A DNA stretch of 64,000 nt from Streptomyces sp. LX-29 (GCF_029541745.1 NZ_CP089746.1:4535559-4599558), one strand, 5' to 3'. Positions 7,471-16,210 are shown, counted from the stretch's first letter. Made by a program: numbers and translations. The notes: generated by a model not told the origin, from the sequence alone.

Positions 7471-8764
7471 GGGTTCTAGTGGTCGTCGCAACACCCCAGC
7501 TCAGGGGATGCGATGGACTTCAAGATCCGTGAGAGCCGCAAGGAACAGGGGCCCCGGAAGCTGCACCGGGAACGGGAGGAATACTTCCGGCTCGTGCAGC
7601 TGGGATTTGGCAACGTAGAAGCGAGCCGACGCGTCGGCGTCAACCCTCGGACCGGCCGTGAATGGCGTAACGGTCGGCCCGAGGGCCGCAAGAAGCGGCC
7701 GAGGCCGCCCGCGCATCTGGTGCGGGCGGCCTCCGCGCCATCCCGGTACCTCTCGGAGGCCGACCGGATCCACATCGCCGACCGGTTGCGGGAGAAGGCC
7801 ACCGTCCGCACGATCGCGGCCGAGCTGGGCCGCAGCCCGTCCACGGTCAGCCGGGAGATCCGCCGCAACCGGCACCCGGTGGGCGGCCAGTACCGGCCGC
7901 ACGCGGCCCAGGCCCGGGCCGATGCCCGCCGGCCCCGCCCCAAGCCGGGGAAGATCGGCCGGAACACCGCACTGCGGGACTTCATCCAGGACGCTCTGGA
8001 CCTGAAGTGGAGTCCGGAGCAGATCTGCGAGAGTCTGCGCCGGACGTTCCCTGACCGGCCGGAGATGCACGTGGTCCACGAAACGATCTACCAGGCCCTC
8101 TACGTCCAGGGCCGCGGCGAACTACGCCGCGAGCTGGCCCGAGCCCTGCGTTCGGGACGCGCCCGGCGCATGCCACGCCGCCAGGCCCAGCAGCGGCAGC
8201 CTCGTTTCTCCACCCCGATGGTCATGATCAGCGAGCGTCCGGCCGAGGCAGAGGACCGGGCGGTGCCCGGCCACTGGGAGGGCGACCTGATCATCGGCAA
8301 GGACAACGGCTCCGCGATCGGCACCCTGGTCGAACGCGCGACCCGCTACGTGATGCTCCTGCACCTGCCCGAGGGCCGCAGCGCGGAACTCGTCCGCGAC
8401 GCCCTCGTGACAACCGTGAAGACCCTCCCTGCACACCTGGTGCGCTCGCTGACCTGGGACCAGGGCTCGGAGATGGCCGCCCACGGCGCGTTCACCCTCG
8501 CCACCGACATCCCGGTCTACTTCTGCGACCCGGCCAGTCCCTGGCAGCGCGGCTCGAACGAGAACACGAACGGCCTGCTGCGGCAGTACTTCCCCAAGGG
8601 CACCGACCTGTCCACCCACAGCCGCGAGCACCTCGACGCCGTCGCCGCCGAACTCAACGGCCGCCCACGCAAAACGCTCGGCTGGGAAACCCCAGCCGAG
8701 CGCCTGCATAAACTGCTCGCGGCCTGATCAACACGACCACGTGTTGCAACGACCCCTAGAAACC
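7471..8764 (+). mobile_element. IS30-family insertion sequence
   Basis: A 1294-bp element with one transposase gene. The terminal inverted repeats of about 24 bp are GGGTTCTAGTGGTCGTCGCA... at 7471-7494 and its imperfect reverse complement at 8741-8764; they share CTAG, GGTCGT and GCAACAC. The exact outer base is uncertain by 2-3 nt because the target duplication in this family is only 2-3 bp. Both flanks are arms of a terminator palindrome, so the insertion point is the hairpin loop downstream of sdhB. Confidence 0.88.
7513..8727 (+). CDS. IS30 family transposase
   Basis: DDE transposase of 404 residues, full length for IS30. The N-terminal region has a helix-turn-helix typical of the family (REKATVRTIAAELGRSPSTV, then SREIRRN, about residues 90-120). 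The catalytic domain follows: GHWEGDLIIGKD with the first Asp, LTWDQGSEM with the second Asp and QRGSNENTNGLLRQYFPKG with the Glu (about residues 255-360). No frameshift or stop interrupts it, so the element may be active. It copies or excises the element and joins it to new target DNA. The start ATG is preceded by AGGGGA. It reads towards, and is convergent with, sdhB. Confidence 0.95.
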   Translation: MDFKIRESRKEQGPRKLHREREEYFRLVQLGFGNVEASRRVGVNPRTGREWRNGRPEGRKKRPRPPAHLVRAASAPSRYLSEADRIHIADRLREKATVRTIAAELGRSPSTVSREIRRNRHPVGGQYRPHAAQARADARRPRPKPGKIGRNTALRDFIQDALDLKWSPEQICESLRRTFPDRPEMHVVHETIYQALYVQGRGELRRELARALRSGRARRMPRRQAQQRQPRFSTPMVMISERPAEAEDRAVPGHWEGDLIIGKDNGSAIGTLVERATRYVMLLHLPEGRSAELVRDALVTTVKTLPAHLVRSLTWDQGSEMAAHGAFTLATDIPVYFCDPASPWQRGSNENTNGLLRQYFPKGTDLSTHSREHLDAVAAELNGRPRKTLGWETPAERLHKLLAA

Positions 8765-8771
8765 GCCGTGG

Positions 8772-8788
8772 GGACACGGGGCCTTTCC
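8772..8788 (-). terminator. Proximal arm of the sdh terminator hairpin
   Basis: GGACACGGGGCCTTTCC, 32 bp beyond the sdhB stop, is complementary to 7447-7463 on the far side of the IS30 element. With the element removed, the two arms would close a 16-17 bp stem. Confidence 0.65.
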
Positions 8789-8819
8789 GAAGCCGCGGCC
8801 GGGCTGACCGGCCGGCAGG

Positions 8820-9590
8820 TCAGATGCGCCGCGTGATCAGCGCGCGCTTCACTTCCTGGATGGCCTTGGTGACCTCGATGCCACGCGGGCAGGCGTCCGT
8901 GCAGTTGAAGGTCGTGCGGCAGCGCCAGACGCCGTTGTTGTCGTTGAGGATCTCCAGCCGCTGCTCACCGGCCTCGTCGCGCGAGTCGAAGATGAAGCGG
9001 TGCGCGTTGACGATCGCCGCCGGGCCGAAGTACTGGCCGTCGTTCCAGAACACCGGGCACGAGGAGGTGCACGCGGCGCACAGGATGCACTTGGTGGTGT
9101 CGTCGAAGCGCTCGCGGTCCTCGGCGGACTGCAGCCGCTCCCGCGTCGGCTCGTTGCCCTTGGTGATCAGGAAGGGCATCACATCGCGGTACGCCTGGAA
9201 GAACGGCTCCATGTCCACGACGAGGTCCTTCAGGACCGTGAGGCCCTTGATCGGCTCGACCGTGATCGGCTTGTCCGGGTTGATGTCCTTGATCAGCGTC
9301 TTGCAGGCCAGCCGGTTGCGGCCGTTGATCCGCATGGCGTCGGAGCCGCAGATCCCGTGCGCGCAGGAGCGACGGAAGGTCAGCGTGCCGTCGTGGTCCC
9401 ACTTGATCTTGTGGAGACCGTCGAGCACGCGCTCCTTCGGGTCGATCTCGACCTGGAAGTCCTGCCAGGTCGCCTGGTCGGAGACCTCCGGGTTGAACCG
9501 GCGGATCCGGAAGGTGACCGTGATGTACGGGGAGGCGTCCGGCGCGGCGGGGGACGCCGCCGCGTCCTTGTCCAGAACGGGGGTAGCCAT
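8820..9590 (-). CDS. sdhB: succinate dehydrogenase iron-sulfur subunit
   Basis: Iron-sulfur subunit of succinate dehydrogenase (complex II), 256 residues, passing electrons from the SdhA flavin to the membrane quinone site. The [2Fe-2S] ligand segment is SCAHGICGSDAMRINGRNRL with a later Cys in LACKTL; an Asp replaces one Cys, which is usual in actinobacterial SdhB. The [4Fe-4S]/[3Fe-4S] segments are CILCAACTSSCPVFW and CTDACPRGIEVTKAI. The start ATG overlaps the sdhA stop (TGATG), so the pair is translationally coupled. It is the last gene of sdhCDAB. The natural downstream terminator is interrupted by IS30. Confidence 0.97.
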   Translation of the reverse strand: MATPVLDKDAAASPAAPDASPYITVTFRIRRFNPEVSDQATWQDFQVEIDPKERVLDGLHKIKWDHDGTLTFRRSCAHGICGSDAMRINGRNRLACKTLIKDINPDKPITVEPIKGLTVLKDLVVDMEPFFQAYRDVMPFLITKGNEPTRERLQSAEDRERFDDTTKCILCAACTSSCPVFWNDGQYFGPAAIVNAHRFIFDSRDEAGEQRLEILNDNNGVWRCRTTFNCTDACPRGIEVTKAIQEVKRALITRRI

Positions 9591-11344
9591 CAGTACTTAC
9601 GCTCCATCGGCTGGTAGCGGGTCTGGACGACCGGCTTGTAGTCGAGACGGATGGACTCGGTGCCGTCGTCGCCGACCTCGCGGTACGCCATGGTGTGGCG
9701 CATGAAGTTGACGTCGTCGCGGTTGGGGAAGTCCTCGCGGTAGTGACCGCCGCGGGACTCCTTGCGGGCCAGCGCGGAGACCGCCATGACCTCGGCCAGG
9801 TCGAGCAGGTTGCCCAGCTCGATGGCCTCCAGCAGGTCCGTGTTGAAGCGCTTGCCCTTGTCCTGCACGGCGACGTTCCGGTACCGCTCGCGCAGCTCGC
9901 CGATCTTCTCGACCGCCGTCTTGATGGTCTGCTCGGTGCGGAAGACCATGACGTTGGCGTCCATGGTCTCCTGCAGCTCCTTGCGGAGCTCGGCGACCCG
10001 CTCGTTGCCGGTGGAGGCGCGCAGCTGCTCCACCTGGTCGATCACCAGCCGCGCCGGGTCCTCCGGCAGCTCGACGTAGTCGGCCTTTGCGGAGTACTCC
10101 GCGGCGGCGATGCCCGCGCGGCGGCCGAAGACGTTGATGTCGAGCAGCGAGTTGGTGCCCAGGCGGTTGGCGCCGTGCACCGAGACGCAGGCCACCTCGC
10201 CGGCGGCGTACAGGCCCGGTACGACGGTGGTGTTGTCCGACAGGACCTCACCCTCGACGTTGGTCGGGATGCCACCCATGGCGTAGTGCGCGGTCGGCTG
10301 GATCGGGATCGGGTCCGTGTAGGGCTCGATGCCGAGGTACGTCCGCGCGAACTCGGTGATGTCCGGGAGCTTGGCGTCCAGCTGCTCCGGCGGCAGGTGG
10401 GTGAGGTCCAGGTAGACGTGGTCGCCCTCGGGGCCACAGCCGCGACCCTCGCGGATCTCGGTGTAGATCGAGCGCGAGACCACGTCGCGGGAGGCGAGGT
10501 CCTTCATGACGGGCGCGTACTTCTCCATGAAGCGCTCGCCGTCCTTGTTGCGCAGGATGCCGCCCTCACCGCGGGCGCCCTCGGTGAGCAGGATGCCCAT
10601 GCGCCAGATGCCGGTCGGGTGGAACTGGAAGAACTCCATGTCCTCCAGCGGCAGCCCGCGGCGGTAGACGGCGGCCTGGCCGTCACCGGTGAGGGTGTGC
10701 GCGTTGGAGGTCACCTTGAAGAACTTGCCGCAGCCGCCGGAGGCGTAGATCACGGCCTTCGCCTGGAAGACGTGGATCTCGCCGGTGGCCAGCTCGTACG
10801 CCACCACACCGGCCGACTTCTTGACGCCGTCGACCTCGGTGATGAGCTGGTCGAGGACGTAGAACTCGTTGAAGAACTCCACGCCCTCCTTGACGCAGTT
10901 CTGGTACAGCGTCTGGAGGATCATGTGGCCGGTGCGGTCGGCCGCGTAGCAGGAGCGGCGGACCGGGGCCTCGCCGTGGTTGCGGGAGTGGCCGCCGAAG
11001 CGGCGCTGGTCGATGGTGCCGTTCGGGGTCCGGTTGAACGGCAGACCCATCTTCTCCAGGTCGAGGACGGCGTCGATGGCCTCCTTCGCCAGGATCTCGG
11101 CGGCGTCCTGGTCGACCAGGTAGTCACCACCCTTGACCGTGTCGAAGGTGTGCCACTCCCAGTTGTCCTCCTCGACGTTCGCGAGGGCGGCGGCCATGCC
11201 GCCCTGGGCGGCGCCGGTGTGGGAGCGGGTCGGGTAGAGCTTGGTGAGCACCGCGGTGCGGCTGCGCTTCGTCGCCTCGATGGCCGCGCGCATGCCCGCG
11301 CCGCCGGCCCCGACGATGACGGTGTCGTACTTGTGGATCTTCAT
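9590..11344 (-). CDS. sdhA: succinate dehydrogenase flavoprotein subunit
   Basis: Catalytic flavoprotein of complex II (584 residues); oxidises succinate to fumarate in the TCA cycle. The Rossmann FAD motif is VIVGAGGAGMRAAIEA at residues 9-24. The covalent-FAD His lies in TRSHTGAAQGG (about 45). HPTGIW and GANRLGTNSLLD carry family active-site residues, and the C-terminal helical domain ends YQPMERKY. Length and motifs are normal. It lies 77 bp after sdhD and overlaps sdhB by one base. Confidence 0.97.
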   Translation of the reverse strand: MKIHKYDTVIVGAGGAGMRAAIEATKRSRTAVLTKLYPTRSHTGAAQGGMAAALANVEEDNWEWHTFDTVKGGDYLVDQDAAEILAKEAIDAVLDLEKMGLPFNRTPNGTIDQRRFGGHSRNHGEAPVRRSCYAADRTGHMILQTLYQNCVKEGVEFFNEFYVLDQLITEVDGVKKSAGVVAYELATGEIHVFQAKAVIYASGGCGKFFKVTSNAHTLTGDGQAAVYRRGLPLEDMEFFQFHPTGIWRMGILLTEGARGEGGILRNKDGERFMEKYAPVMKDLASRDVVSRSIYTEIREGRGCGPEGDHVYLDLTHLPPEQLDAKLPDITEFARTYLGIEPYTDPIPIQPTAHYAMGGIPTNVEGEVLSDNTTVVPGLYAAGEVACVSVHGANRLGTNSLLDINVFGRRAGIAAAEYSAKADYVELPEDPARLVIDQVEQLRASTGNERVAELRKELQETMDANVMVFRTEQTIKTAVEKIGELRERYRNVAVQDKGKRFNTDLLEAIELGNLLDLAEVMAVSALARKESRGGHYREDFPNRDDVNFMRHTMAYREVGDDGTESIRLDYKPVVQTRYQPMERKY

Positions 11345-11421
11345 GAGTGGATTACCTCAGCCCTGGGTGCCAGGGGCGCGTAGCGCCTTCCGTTGAGGGC
11401 GGTGGTGGGCGACGGGAGGGC

Positions 11422-11910
11422 CTAGCGGATGTTCGGGTCGAAGGTGAAGAGCACCAGCGTGCCCAGCACGATGGTGAACCCCGCCGCGGTGTAGAGCAGC
11501 CCCTTGAGCCACAGGCGCGTGCTGTCGCGCTCCGCGTAGTCGTTGATGACCGTGCGGAGGCCGTTGGCGCCGTGCAGGGTGGCGAGCCACAGCATGATCA
11601 GGTCCCAGGCCTGCCAGAACGGGGAGGCCCAGCGGCCGGCCACGAAGGCGAAGCCGATCCGGCTCACGCCGCCGTCCAGCACCAGCTGGATCAGCAGGTG
11701 ACCCAGGACCAGCACCACCAGGACGATGCCGGACAGCCGCATGAACAGCCATCCGTACATCTCGAAGTTGGTTCGGCTGGCCTTCTTGGGGGTCTTCTTG
11801 GTGCGGGCCCGCGGCGGCTCGATCACCGGCGCCGGGTTGTCCACGTCGTACAGACTGACGTCGTCGTTCACGGTGCTCACGTCACTCGGGGAAGTCGTCT
11901 CAGCGCTCAT
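11422..11910 (-). CDS. sdhD: succinate dehydrogenase membrane anchor subunit
   Basis: Hydrophobic anchor of complex II, 162 residues. An N-terminal cytoplasmic stretch of about 50 residues, rich in Pro and Lys, precedes three membrane helices (about 54-75, 95-118 and 135-155). Conserved residues for haem and quinone binding are in MRLSGIVLVVLVLGHLL and LHGANGLRTVINDY. It starts 13 bp after the sdhC stop, in the order sdhC-D-A-B that is standard in Streptomyces. Confidence 0.93.
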   Translation of the reverse strand: MSAETTSPSDVSTVNDDVSLYDVDNPAPVIEPPRARTKKTPKKASRTNFEMYGWLFMRLSGIVLVVLVLGHLLIQLVLDGGVSRIGFAFVAGRWASPFWQAWDLIMLWLATLHGANGLRTVINDYAERDSTRLWLKGLLYTAAGFTIVLGTLVLFTFDPNIR

Positions 11911-11923
11911 CGTCGATCACGCC

Positions 11924-12304
11924 TCAGTTCCCGAAGAGTTCGCGCAGCGTGTGCTGCAGGATCGGATAGAAGGCGCCGGCCATCAGGACCAGCCATACGC
12001 CCATCACGGTCCACAGCATCTGCTTCTGGTACTTCGGGCCCTTCGACCAGAAGTCCACGGCGATGACACGCAGGCCGTTCAGGGCGTGGAAGAGGATGGC
12101 GGCGACGAGGCCGTACTCCATCACGTTGACGACGGGGTTCTTGTACGTCGCGACGACATCGTCGTACGCCTCGGGGGAGACGCGGACGAGCGATGTGTCG
12201 AGCACGTGCACGAACAGGAAGAAGAAGATGAGGACGCCGGTGACTCGGTGAGCCACCCACGACCACATGCCTTCCCGGCCGCGGTAAAGCGTTCCAGCCG
12301 GCAC
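11924..12304 (-). CDS. sdhC: succinate dehydrogenase cytochrome b556 subunit
   Basis: Cytochrome b subunit of complex II, 126 residues with three membrane helices. Family residues appear in HRVTGVLIFFFLFVHVLDTS (about 14-33) and FHALNGLRVIAVD near residue 75. I chose the GTG at 12304 (VPAGTLYRGREGMWSW) because GGAGGG lies 6 nt upstream and the resulting protein starts like other Streptomyces SdhC proteins. A longer frame from 12394 adds about 30 unconserved residues and crosses the likely promoter. It is first in the sdhCDAB operon, and transcription starts somewhere in 12305-12460. Confidence 0.93.
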   Translation of the reverse strand: MPAGTLYRGREGMWSWVAHRVTGVLIFFFLFVHVLDTSLVRVSPEAYDDVVATYKNPVVNVMEYGLVAAILFHALNGLRVIAVDFWSKGPKYQKQMLWTVMGVWLVLMAGAFYPILQHTLRELFGN

Positions 12305-12460
12305 GGAAAACCCTCCGGAAGCGGGGATGTGGGGCCTTCCGGCTTTGGTCGGTCGGTCTGGCCCGGCCGGGTACGGTCCACCGGCCCCGGCCATCGTAGC
12401 GACGTGTTGTCGGTTCCTTCGCGCGGGGTCGATCAGCTGGATTAATCAGGCACGTACGGC

Positions 12461-12844
12461 CTATAGGGCGGAAGTGAACTGATCCGGCATTTGGGGGGTG
12501 CGTCGGCGTCGGGCGGCCAGATGGGTGAGTCGGGAGCGCGCGGCGCGCCGCAGCTCATCGGCGGTGACGGCGCGCTTCTCGTCGGCGAGCGCCTCGTCGA
12601 GGTCGGCGGCCGTGAGTCGGCGGCTCGCCTCGTCGGCTGCCCGCAGCAGCGCCTCCAGGTCGGGGTAGGGGCGGCGGGCGGCGACCCGTCGGGCCCAGCG
12701 CCGGCTGCCGCAGCAGGCCAGCAGCGCCTCCTCGGCGGCGCCGGCGGGGGCGGCGTTGAAGCGGTCGAGGGGGCTGAGGGGCCCCTCGGGGTGGAGTGCG
12801 GGGGTGGTCGGTTCGGGCGGGTCTGCGGTGTCGCTGGATGGCAT
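12461..12844 (-). CDS. OHCU decarboxylase-like protein with internal deletion
   Basis: Short 127-residue protein whose N-terminal two-thirds match the purine-catabolism enzyme 2-oxo-4-hydroxy-4-carboxy-5-ureidoimidazoline decarboxylase: PLSPLDRFNAAPAGAAEEAL, CCGSRRWARRVAARRPYPDL and LEALLRAADEASRRLTAADL. The sequence then jumps from DEALADE straight to a C-terminal segment, KRAVTADELRRAARSRLTHL. The central part of the family, including the HPRIG motif with its active-site His, is missing, about 50-60 residues. The reading frame is intact, so this is an in-frame deletion or a shortened paralogue, probably without decarboxylase activity. ATG 12844 is chosen because conservation begins after it. 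Confidence 0.75.
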   Translation of the reverse strand: MPSSDTADPPEPTTPALHPEGPLSPLDRFNAAPAGAAEEALLACCGSRRWARRVAARRPYPDLEALLRAADEASRRLTAADLDEALADEKRAVTADELRRAARSRLTHLAARRRRTPQMPDQFTSAL

Positions 12845-13163
12845 GGGCTTCTCGGGTGGGTGGTGGAGGGGAACCGCGGAAGGGAAGGAGGGGGCGGGGG
12901 GTGGGGGAGATGGGGGAGATGAGGGAGGCGTGAGGGCGGTGCGGGGGCGATGAGTGCGGGGGCAAGGAAGGTGAAGGGGTGTGAGATGGGCGATAAGGGG
13001 GAGAAGGGGTGTCGCCACCGTAACGGTGTAAGTCGGATGTCGGCTGATAGATGCGCAAAATTCACCCGGAAGACAGGGGTGTGTGGCACAGGGTGGACGT
13101 CGAGGCTCCTGACGAGGTCGGAACGGCCCCCGAGCGTGCATCCCTTATGGGAGGGTTTACTCC
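12845..13163. other. Intergenic region with G-rich polypurine tract
   Basis: Non-coding, between the divergent OHCU-like and hexosaminidase genes. From about 12850 to 13010 the plus strand is strikingly purine-rich, with many runs of 4-6 G separated by short spacers, so quadruplex or triplex structures are conceivable. From 13011 the composition becomes AT-richer. CACCGT-A-ACGGTG (13016-13028) is a perfect 6-bp dyad and could be an operator for the hexosaminidase gene. No small ORF here looks conserved. Confidence 0.5.
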
Positions 13164-14786
13164 ATGAGGATGCCGATCAGCATCTCCAGAACCACGGCGG
13201 TGTGGAGCGGTGTGGCCGCGGCCGTCGTGCTGATCACCCTGATCGTCCTGTCCTGCCAGCGGGACACCGGAGCCCCCGCCGGGCCCCCGGTGTCGCTGCC
13301 GCCGGCCGTCTCCCCCTCGCCCTCGCCGTCCCCCTCGACCCGCACCCCGCTGCCGCCACCCGGCCCGGTCCCCGCCGCCATCCCCGCCCTGCGCTCGTAC
13401 CGCACCGAGCCCGGCCACGGCTGGCTGCCGGGCAAGGACACCCGGGTGGTCGCCGATCCCGAGGGACCGCTCGCCGACGAGGCGCGGCAGCTCGCCGAGG
13501 AGCTCGGCGGCCGCACCGCCGGCGGCCCCGCCCGCCGGGGCGACCTGGAGTTGGCGCTCCGCCCCGACCAGGCCGGCGGCCCCGAGGCGTACACCCTGCG
13601 GGTGCAGGACGGACGGGCCCGGATCACCGCCGCGGGTGAGGCCGGCGCCTTCTACGGCACCCGCACCGTGCTGCAGGCCGCCCGCGCGGGCGCGCGCCTC
13701 CCCGACGGGCTTTTGGAGGACGCCCCCGACCGGCCGCAGCGCGGACTCATGCTCGACATCGCCCGCAAGCACTACTCCGCCGAGTGGATCGAGGCGCGGC
13801 TACGCGAGATGGCCGACCTCAAGCTCAACCAGCTCGCCCTGCACTTCTCCGACGACCAGGGTTTCCGCGTCCAGAGCGACAGCCACCCCGAGGTGGTCTC
13901 CGCGCAGCACCTCACCAAGGACGAGGTGCGGCGGATCCTGGCGCTGGCCGAGCGGCTGCACATCACCGTCGTTCCCGAGATCGACTCGCCCGGCCACCTC
14001 GGCGCGGTGCTGCGCGCCCACCCCGAGCTCCAGCTGCGCAACGCCGCCGGGACGCCCGTCACGGGCGCCATCGACATCTCCAACCCCGCCTCGTCTCGCA
14101 TGGTGGACGACCTGACCCGCGAATTCTCCGCGCTTTTCCCCGGTCGTTACTGGCACTTGGGCGGCGACGAGTACCGCGCGCTGATGTCCAGCGATCCCGA
14201 GGCGTCCTACCCGCAGCTGGCGGCCGCCGCCCGGCGCGCCTTCGGTCCCTCCGCGCGGGTGCAGGACCTCGCCACCGACTGGCTGAACGACCGTGCGGCC
14301 GTCGCGCGCGAGCAGGGCAAACAGCCCAAAGCGTGGAACGACGGCTTCTTCCGCGGCGGCGTCGTCGCCCCGGACCCGGGCATTGAGGTGGAGTACTGGA
14401 CCGGCAGGGAAATCGGGGCGCGGCCGCCGGTGGAGTATCTGCGGGCGGGGCAGAAGGTGGTCAACCTCAACGATGAATACCTCTATTACGTACTCGGCGA
14501 GCCCAATGAGTTCCGCTATCCGACCGGGGAGCGCATCTATGCGGAATGGTCGCCGGCGGTGCTGCGCGGCACGACGCCGGTGCTGGACGCCGGTCTCACC
14601 GGCGCGGACCGGGTGAAGGGCGGCAAGCTCGCGGTCTGGGGCGATCTGGCGAACGCGCAGACCCCCGAGCAGGTGGCGGCGGGCGTCCGGATGCCGCTGC
14701 GGGCGCTGGCCCAGCGGCTGTGGGACCCGCGGCCGCCCGTGCTGAGCTGGGCGGAGTTCCAGGCGCTGGCGGACCGGGTGGACTGA
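13164..14786 (+). CDS. beta-N-acetylhexosaminidase (GH20)
   Basis: Exported glycosidase of 540 residues. An N-terminal hydrophobic segment (about 12-31) ends at LIVLSC and may be a lipoprotein signal or anchor; a Pro/Ser-rich spacer (about 40-75) follows. Then come a GH20 N-terminal domain (about 80-190) and the catalytic barrel, with RGLMLDIARKHYSAEWIE, ALHFSDDQGFR and the Asp-Glu catalytic pair in WHLGGDEY (about residue 333). GH20 enzymes remove terminal GlcNAc or GalNAc by substrate-assisted catalysis, here probably from chitin oligomers or cell-wall fragments. The upstream dyad at 13016-13028 may control it. A hairpin at 14944-14967 probably ends it. Confidence 0.93.
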   Translation: MRMPISISRTTAVWSGVAAAVVLITLIVLSCQRDTGAPAGPPVSLPPAVSPSPSPSPSTRTPLPPPGPVPAAIPALRSYRTEPGHGWLPGKDTRVVADPEGPLADEARQLAEELGGRTAGGPARRGDLELALRPDQAGGPEAYTLRVQDGRARITAAGEAGAFYGTRTVLQAARAGARLPDGLLEDAPDRPQRGLMLDIARKHYSAEWIEARLREMADLKLNQLALHFSDDQGFRVQSDSHPEVVSAQHLTKDEVRRILALAERLHITVVPEIDSPGHLGAVLRAHPELQLRNAAGTPVTGAIDISNPASSRMVDDLTREFSALFPGRYWHLGGDEYRALMSSDPEASYPQLAAAARRAFGPSARVQDLATDWLNDRAAVAREQGKQPKAWNDGFFRGGVVAPDPGIEVEYWTGREIGARPPVEYLRAGQKVVNLNDEYLYYVLGEPNEFRYPTGERIYAEWSPAVLRGTTPVLDAGLTGADRVKGGKLAVWGDLANAQTPEQVAAGVRMPLRALAQRLWDPRPPVLSWAEFQALADRVD

Positions 14787-15136
14787 CCGGGCCCGCGGGA
14801 GACCGGTGGCGCGCCCCGGCGGAAAGGCGCGCCACGGCGGAAAAGGGGGCGCCCGGACCGGAGGACATCCGGTGAACAGGCCGGGAACGGAGGGACGGCC
14901 GGGGCCGCCACCCCCCACAGGAGAGGCCCCGACCGTCGTCCGGTACGGGCCCGCACGCGGGCCCGTATCTCTTACAGCGCCGCGTGCCGTGATTTCGTCA
15001 CACCCGGCGCCCGGCCCCGCTCTGGACTTGGCTGGGCAGATGCCCGTAACGTGCAGGTCCGCGCTTTGGGCGCGGTGTGTCGTTTATTCCTTCCGTGGAC
15101 GAGGACCAAAGGCCACGGCTCAGGGGGATCTGGAAA
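14787..15136. other. Intergenic region: terminator and promoter
   Basis: Non-coding gap of 350 bp. It holds the terminator at 14944-14967 and, nearer the next gene, a weak promoter-like pair TGGACT and TAACGT separated by 18 nt (about 15024-15053). GGGGGATCTGGAAA precedes the ATG at 15137. Nothing else is recognisable. Confidence 0.4.
14944..14967 (+). terminator. Terminator hairpin after the hexosaminidase
   Basis: TACGGGCCC / GGGCCCGTA, a perfect 9-bp stem with a 6-nt GCACGC loop, followed by TCTCTT. It lies 158 bp beyond the hexosaminidase stop. Confidence 0.6.
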
Positions 15137-16210
15137 ATGTATTCGTGTGGGAACTGCCGAGCTGCCGCTGTCGGCCCCGATGGGCGATGTGCCGCCTGTG
15201 GGACGTATCAGCAGTCACAGCAGCCGCAGGCGACCATGCCCGCCGCTCCACCCACCCCGTACGCCCCGTTCCCGGCCGCGCCGGCCGTGGGGATGCCGGC
15301 CGGTGGCGTCGACCTGCGGCGCGGTCTTGCCACCGCGCTGACCGTGATGTTCTCCCTCATGATCCCCGCGCTGGTGCTGGTGCTCATCGGCGAGGGCGGT
15401 CAGCACCAGGTGGCCTCCGACTTCCTGGACAACCCGTTCAGCGTCACGCAGGAGGAGATCGACGACGCGGATGACTTCGCCCTCGGGGCGTCGTTCATCT
15501 ACGGGCTGATCGGGCTGACCGTGGCGATCCTGTGGGCGATCTGGTTCCGCAGGCTGCGGCTGAACGCCGAGGTGTTCGCGCCGGGCACGCACCGGTTCGG
15601 CAGCGGCTGGGCCGCCGGCTCCTGGTTCACCCCGGTCGTCAACCTGTGGTTCCCCAAGCAGATCGCCAACGACATCTGGCGCGCCAGCTCCCCGCAGGGC
15701 CCGCAGCAGGTACGACGCGGCCTGCTCAACGGCTGGTGGGTGACGTTCATGGTCGCCATGGTCGTCAACCTCATCAGCAACGTCCAGTACACGGTCAACG
15801 ACCGGAAGCTGGAGGACATGCAGGAAGACGCCAAGCGCGGAAAGTTCGTCAACCAGGACGACGCCATGGACGCGATGGAGGGCATCAAGAACTCCCTCGG
15901 CGTCAGCATGTTCTCGACGGTCATCCTGATCGCCGCCGCCATCCTCGGACTGCTGCTGGTCCGGCAGATCACCGCGATGCAGGAGCAGCGCGCCGTGCTG
16001 CCGCCCGCCCCGGCCCCGTACGGCATGGGCGCGGCGCCGTACGGCATGCCCGGCGCCGCCCCCTACGGAGCCATGCCGGGCGCCGCCCCGTACGGCGCGC
16101 CCGCGCCGCCCCCGGCCGCTCCGTACAGTGCGCCGACGCAGCCCGGCGGCGCCCCCGCAGTCCAGCCCGGTCCGTACCCGCCGTACGGCTCCGGGCCCAC
16201 CGGAAACTGA
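15137..16210 (+). CDS. DUF4328-type membrane protein with N-terminal zinc ribbon
   Basis: Membrane protein of 357 residues. It begins with a zinc-ribbon pattern, CGNCRAAAVGPDGRCAACG (residues 4-22), then a short Pro/Gln linker. About four membrane helices follow, with the conserved WFRRLRLNAEVFAPGTHRFG, GWAAGSWFTPVVNLWFPKQI and NDIWRASSP block typical of DUF4328 proteins. The C-terminal 80 residues are repeats around APYGMPGAAPYGA and are probably disordered. The function of the family is unknown. ATG 15137 is chosen because the zinc ribbon starts right after it; the 60-nt upstream extension has no conserved sequence. A sigma-factor gene follows after 76 bp. Confidence 0.85.
   Translation: MYSCGNCRAAAVGPDGRCAACGTYQQSQQPQATMPAAPPTPYAPFPAAPAVGMPAGGVDLRRGLATALTVMFSLMIPALVLVLIGEGGQHQVASDFLDNPFSVTQEEIDDADDFALGASFIYGLIGLTVAILWAIWFRRLRLNAEVFAPGTHRFGSGWAAGSWFTPVVNLWFPKQIANDIWRASSPQGPQQVRRGLLNGWWVTFMVAMVVNLISNVQYTVNDRKLEDMQEDAKRGKFVNQDDAMDAMEGIKNSLGVSMFSTVILIAAAILGLLLVRQITAMQEQRAVLPPAPAPYGMGAAPYGMPGAAPYGAMPGAAPYGAPAPPPAAPYSAPTQPGGAPAVQPGPYPPYGSGPTGN

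Noticed and set aside
9695..11383. 562-codon open frame on the plus strand opposite sdhA
   Set aside because: Antisense to a clear sdhA; composition is the mirror of third-position GC bias and no family features are visible.
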